Shown piece after piece: positions 13,932-16,667 of a stretch of DNA of 16,667 nucleotides. The notes under the pieces are model-generated. The model was not told where the DNA came from and made no database searches. It worked only from the letters and a program-made list of their open reading frames with translations. A program made the translations under genes and the position numbers. This DNA is from an uncultured Rhizobiaceae group bacterium. Its GTDB lineage: Bacteria; Pseudomonadota; Alphaproteobacteria; Rhizobiales; Rhizobiaceae. The stretch's first letter is position 1. Each line of letters starts with the position of its first letter. The stretch lies in assembly GCA_937944075.1 (NCBI GenBank), contig CALDZZ010000062.1, positions 1 to 16,667 on the forward strand. Direction: 5' to 3'.

Positions 13932-15302
13932 TTATTTTGCAAGATATAGCGATGCTATGTTGTTCTTGATGTCAGAAAATGCAGTCGTCAATGCAGCACC
14001 GTCTTTTGCATTGTAATAGTTCTTGCCATCTGTGGAACAGTTCTTGAGGATATCCAGCGTGGCAACAGGGATGTTTTTGCCAAACCCGATCGTAAACAAT
14101 GTAATACCGTCTTTCTTGATGTTATCACAGGCTTCAAGCGTATAGTTGTTTGCCTGCACTGTGTCCGTACCATCGTGACGGCTTTTGTCCGGGTTGCCAA
14201 GGGATGCCTGATTTTCGCCATCAGACATCAGGATAAGCACTTTTTGAAAGCCTTGTGGATTTGTGTTGCCGCTCAGCTTTGCATTTGTAAACGGTTCTTT
14301 TTCAGACAAGGCTCTCCAGCCCCAAATGAGACCGGTTGGAATGTAAGTGATGCCACTAGGCGTTAGCGCATCAATGGAATCCTTTAGAACGGTCTTATCA
14401 GACGTCATTTCTGTAATTCTTGGTGGACAGTATGTTGACAGCAAACCTGGAACTTTTTTGTTTGCATATTTATCGTCGTTCAGGTTGTTGGGGAAATTTC
14501 TGGAGCCAACGCACCCGTTCCACGTGTAATCATAAGTATCTTCGCGTTCATATTCAGGGCCATATTCGATGTTGTCGCATTGATTAACGGTTTGTGACAC
14601 ACCTTCAGCATCAGTCTGTTCAACGTCCTGACAGCCGGATGTTGAGACAACGTCGCGAACTGTGACAGTCTGTGTTTCTGAATAGTCATCCGGGACATCA
14701 ATCCAACTTGCGTCCCTGTTGTCGAGACCAACATTCACGTAACGGGCAAATGGAGTAATGCCAATTCTAACTCTTTCTGAAGTTCCATTGGCATCCAGGA
14801 GATCATCGACAAACTGATGGGCTGAAGTCTTCAGATCATCCATTTTACCATCAACGCTCATGGAGTTTGTAGAATCAAGCACCATCATGATTTCAGCATT
14901 GGCGGTCGGAACTTTCACAACGCTTTCAGGATTGTAGTTCAGCTCCTTGATGCCGGCCAAACGCATCAGGCTAGTTGGGTGTTTGCTGGTTACTTTTACG
15001 GTAACCTGGTCTTTTGATGCCGGTATTGTGACCACATATCCGTCGATTTCAGAATATTGCACTCCGCTCAGGTTTGACTTTAGAAACTCATCAACCTTTT
15101 TCTCAACCTGAGCCTGTGTTTTGGTTTGCAGATCCAGGGCAACAGAAAGTGCTGCGGCATCTGTAACGTTTTGCAATTTGGTTTGTTTGCGCGCAAGCTG
15201 GGAATAATCAATCGCAGTTCCGGCTGCAATCATAAGCGGTACGCCAAGTAGTGCTACAGTTATGGCGATATTGCCACTGGTGTCTTCCAAAAAGTTTTTC
15301 AT
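13932..15302 (-). CDS. TadG-like pilus-assembly protein with von Willebrand factor A domain
   Basis: The 456-residue protein starts with the Tad/TadE-TadG N-terminal module FLEDTSGNIAITVALLGVP, with one membrane span at about residues 10-32, followed by IDYSQLARKQTKLQNVTDAAALSVAL (within 31-56). This module anchors secreted subunits of the tight-adherence (Flp pilus) system. A von Willebrand factor A domain follows from about residue 135: MMVLDSTNSMS (D143, T145, S147 as the metal-site DxTxS form common in Tad proteins), the threonine region GITYIPTG (318-325) and ILMSDGEN (D361). An insertion of about 110 residues (190-300) carries four of the six cysteines (224, 242, 264, 292), suggesting disulfides outside the membrane; the others are at 392 and 422. 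GGAA lies 8-12 bases before the ATG. No other tad/cpa gene is present, so it is an orphan. Confidence 0.88.
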   Translation of the reverse strand: MKNFLEDTSGNIAITVALLGVPLMIAAGTAIDYSQLARKQTKLQNVTDAAALSVALDLQTKTQAQVEKKVDEFLKSNLSGVQYSEIDGYVVTIPASKDQVTVKVTSKHPTSLMRLAGIKELNYNPESVVKVPTANAEIMMVLDSTNSMSVDGKMDDLKTSAHQFVDDLLDANGTSERVRIGITPFARYVNVGLDNRDASWIDVPDDYSETQTVTVRDVVSTSGCQDVEQTDAEGVSQTVNQCDNIEYGPEYEREDTYDYTWNGCVGSRNFPNNLNDDKYANKKVPGLLSTYCPPRITEMTSDKTVLKDSIDALTPSGITYIPTGLIWGWRALSEKEPFTNAKLSGNTNPQGFQKVLILMSDGENQASLGNPDKSRHDGTDTVQANNYTLEACDNIKKDGITLFTIGFGKNIPVATLDILKNCSTDGKNYYNAKDGAALTTAFSDIKNNIASLYLAK

Positions 15303-15375
15303 AATAATGTTTCCGTTAAATAGCCAATTGCATTCACGGTAACACCATAGATTTGAATTTCTGTTAGGATGTTGC

Positions 15376-15391
15376 GTTAATTTTCGGTTAT
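15376..15391 (-). promoter_or_regulatory. Candidate CtrA-binding site upstream of the TadG-like gene
   Basis: On the minus strand the bases read ATAA-CCGAAAA-TTAAC, one mismatch from the CtrA consensus TTAA-N7-TTAAC. It is 74 bases before the start codon, a normal promoter position. CtrA controls pilus genes in Caulobacter, so the link is plausible. Assignment is by eye only; an isolated TTAACC half-site at 15406-15411 is also present. Confidence 0.4.
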
Positions 15392-15429
15392 TATTTTACG
15401 GCTCGTTAACCGTCGCTTCTGACGTTGCG

Positions 15430-16035
15430 TCATTCAAGGCGTTGCAAAAGGATAGGGCGGGTCTTGCCGTCCGGGCCATTGGTGTCGGCAATATCCATCG
15501 GACAGGCGGAGATAATCACCAGCAAGTCACTTTCTGCGCGCATCTCTATATATTGTCCGGCCTCGACCCGGGGCGGGATAATCGCAATGCTTTTGTCATG
15601 GCGAATTTCCACGTTTTGAAAGGTGTTAAAAGGTGAGGGCAGTTCGTGCGCCGTGGCGCCGGCCTCATCCATTGCCTTGCAAAGGTTTTCTGCGCATGAC
15701 TTGTGATAGCCCTCATGTCCCAGCAATTCATAGCGTCGCGGATCACAGGCTGACATCAACATGTCATGTGTGCCCGGCGAGGTATCTTCCACCACCGTGA
15801 GCATGGCATGGCGACGGTTGGAATAAAGCGCATCCCCCACGCCAGGCATCAGCTTTTCCAGTGTGGAGCGGGTATGTTCGGCAGAAAGAAAGATATTTGT
15901 ATCATCCGCATCAAACGCCCAAAGATCGGCAACCTGCGGGCCTTCCATAGCCGTAATGCGAACATGCTCCCCAGCCGCCACCCGAATATGCCCGTAGTCA
16001 CCGCCTTCTATGTGGATTGATTGTTTTACATCCAT
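15430..16035 (-). CDS. DUF1989 family protein (urea carboxylase-associated type)
   Basis: A 201-residue cytoplasmic protein matching DUF1989. Conserved blocks are SIHIEGGDYGHIRVAAGEHVRI, GPQVADLWAFDADD, SACDPRRYELLGHEGYHKSC (95-114), PSPFNTFQNVEI and AGQYIEMRAESDLLVIISACP (159-179). C97, H111, C114 and C178 could form a metal or active site. DUF1989 proteins occur as paired subunits beside urea/guanidine carboxylase genes, where they act as carboxyguanidine deiminase. Here there is only one, with no carboxylase nearby, so a different amidine or amine substrate is possible. The frame runs to 16176, but the ATG at 16035 has GGAAGGA 7 bases upstream and starts at the conserved region. It is divergent from the lipoprotein gene. 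Confidence 0.9.
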   Translation of the reverse strand: MDVKQSIHIEGGDYGHIRVAAGEHVRITAMEGPQVADLWAFDADDTNIFLSAEHTRSTLEKLMPGVGDALYSNRRHAMLTVVEDTSPGTHDMLMSACDPRRYELLGHEGYHKSCAENLCKAMDEAGATAHELPSPFNTFQNVEIRHDKSIAIIPPRVEAGQYIEMRAESDLLVIISACPMDIADTNGPDGKTRPILLQRLE

Positions 16036-16221
16036 TGCCTTATCCTTCCCGCAAGCCAGCTGCTCAATTATAATATCCTGTCTGGGATGTTTTATTGCAA
16101 GTGTAGCGCAGGATATTGCTGGCGCAATCGGTTTGTGAAAACTCTGCCCACTTCCTGCTTGCAAGGCGTTCTGCAATTTGCTTTTTTAGCCTTGATGAAC
16201 GCAGCGGTTTTTCGGGGTAAC

Positions 16222-16667
16222 ATGAAACAGCTTATTCAGGGATTGCTTTGCCTCATGGCGACAGGCCTGCTTGTCGCCTGCCAAAGCAATGAAGCACCAC
16301 CGCCCACCATTATTTCCAATACATTTTCACAAGAAGCAGAACCCCGCATCCTGGATTTGGCGGGCGTTCGTGCCTGTGGCGGAATTGTCAAATCCAACAT
16401 TGAGGTAATCTATACCGGAATCTGGCTCGAAAAGAACGGCGAAGAAGCACTCCCGCATACGTTGGTTATCATGAAGCCAAACGGCCTTTCCAACAACGTT
16501 TATTATGCCTCTGGTATCTGGAAGCCATGGGGGGTAAAAAAACCATCGTGCGAGTTTCTAGACGTAGAACGCGATGGCAACGCCCTCACAATCGCCAACA
16601 AACTAAGAGGCGGCAAAGCCAGCGCCCGATATCAGCTCAACGGCGAAACCGCCACAGGCGAATATGA
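16222..16667 (+). CDS. Putative lipoprotein, 3' end outside window
   Basis: The frame is open from ATG 16222 to the window edge (148 codons). GGGG lies 5-8 bases upstream as a ribosome-binding site. The N terminus is a lipoprotein signal: MKQLIQGLLCLMATGLLVAC, with a lipobox LVAC giving Cys20 as the lipid-modified residue. After it come Gln-Ser, which fits sorting to the outer membrane, and a Pro-rich linker. The rest appears secreted and beta-rich (IEVIYTGIWLEKNGEEALPH, NNVYYASGIWKPWGVKKP), with Cys52 and Cys110 available for a disulfide. I do not recognise the family. The GIW and YASGIWKPWG pieces recall extracellular domains that precede hydrolases, but nothing visible supports an enzyme. 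Confidence 0.75.
   Translation, partial: MKQLIQGLLCLMATGLLVACQSNEAPPPTIISNTFSQEAEPRILDLAGVRACGGIVKSNIEVIYTGIWLEKNGEEALPHTLVIMKPNGLSNNVYYASGIWKPWGVKKPSCEFLDVERDGNALTIANKLRGGKASARYQLNGETATGEY

Noticed and set aside
1..16667. CRISPR arrays, insertion sequences, phage or conjugation genes.
   Set aside because: No regularly spaced repeats, transposase motifs, terminal inverted repeats or phage structural genes were seen on either strand.

Overview
The window looks like a chromosomal segment of an alphaproteobacterium of moderate GC content. The lineage call rests on a MipZ-type ParA ATPase, a DUF1489 protein, two candidate CtrA-type sites (TTAA-N7-TTAA-like) and the general gene style. I cannot assign a genus. 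The DNA is dense with housekeeping genes. I see no insertion sequence, phage gene, CRISPR array or clear sign of recent transfer. No gap between genes exceeds 300 bases; the longest, 2819-3048, between the tRNA and the potassium transporter, holds nothing I can name.

Layout, left to right. (1) 1-2698: the 3' part of an EamA/DMT transporter, a 334-residue protein built from repeated TerB-like helical modules and closed by an intrinsic terminator, then lipB (octanoyltransferase) on the minus strand. (2) 2732-2818: a minus-strand tRNA-Leu(GAG) just upstream of lipB. (3) 3049-6337: a KtrB/TrkH potassium channel subunit, then typA/bipA, with three consecutive hairpins between them. (4) 6401-9470, minus strand: mipZ (division-site placement), a DUF1489 protein and sdaA (L-serine ammonia-lyase), then the terminator of the next gene. 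(5) 9493-9636: a 47-residue single-span membrane protein on the minus strand whose Shine-Dalgarno lies inside a hairpin. (6) 9832-11465, plus strand: a second EamA transporter translationally coupled to a DUF1624 membrane protein. (7) 13845-11462, minus strand: mgtE (Mg2+ channel), then a MerR regulator and a GNAT acetyltransferase that share an ATGA junction. The MerR gene has a promoter with an inverted repeat in its spacer. (8) 13932-15302, minus strand: a TadG-like secreted protein with a von Willebrand factor A domain, a strong terminator behind it and a CtrA-like box in front. (9) 15430-16035, minus strand: a DUF1989 protein. (10) 16222 to the end: the start of a plus-strand lipoprotein gene.

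Most genes act independently. The pairs that probably work or are expressed together are EamA+DUF1624, MerR+GNAT and possibly sdaA+DUF1489. The points most worth a second look are the self-repeating TerB-like protein, the structured region in front of typA, the MerR promoter/operator with its implied TTG start, and the hairpin-masked start of the 47-residue membrane protein.
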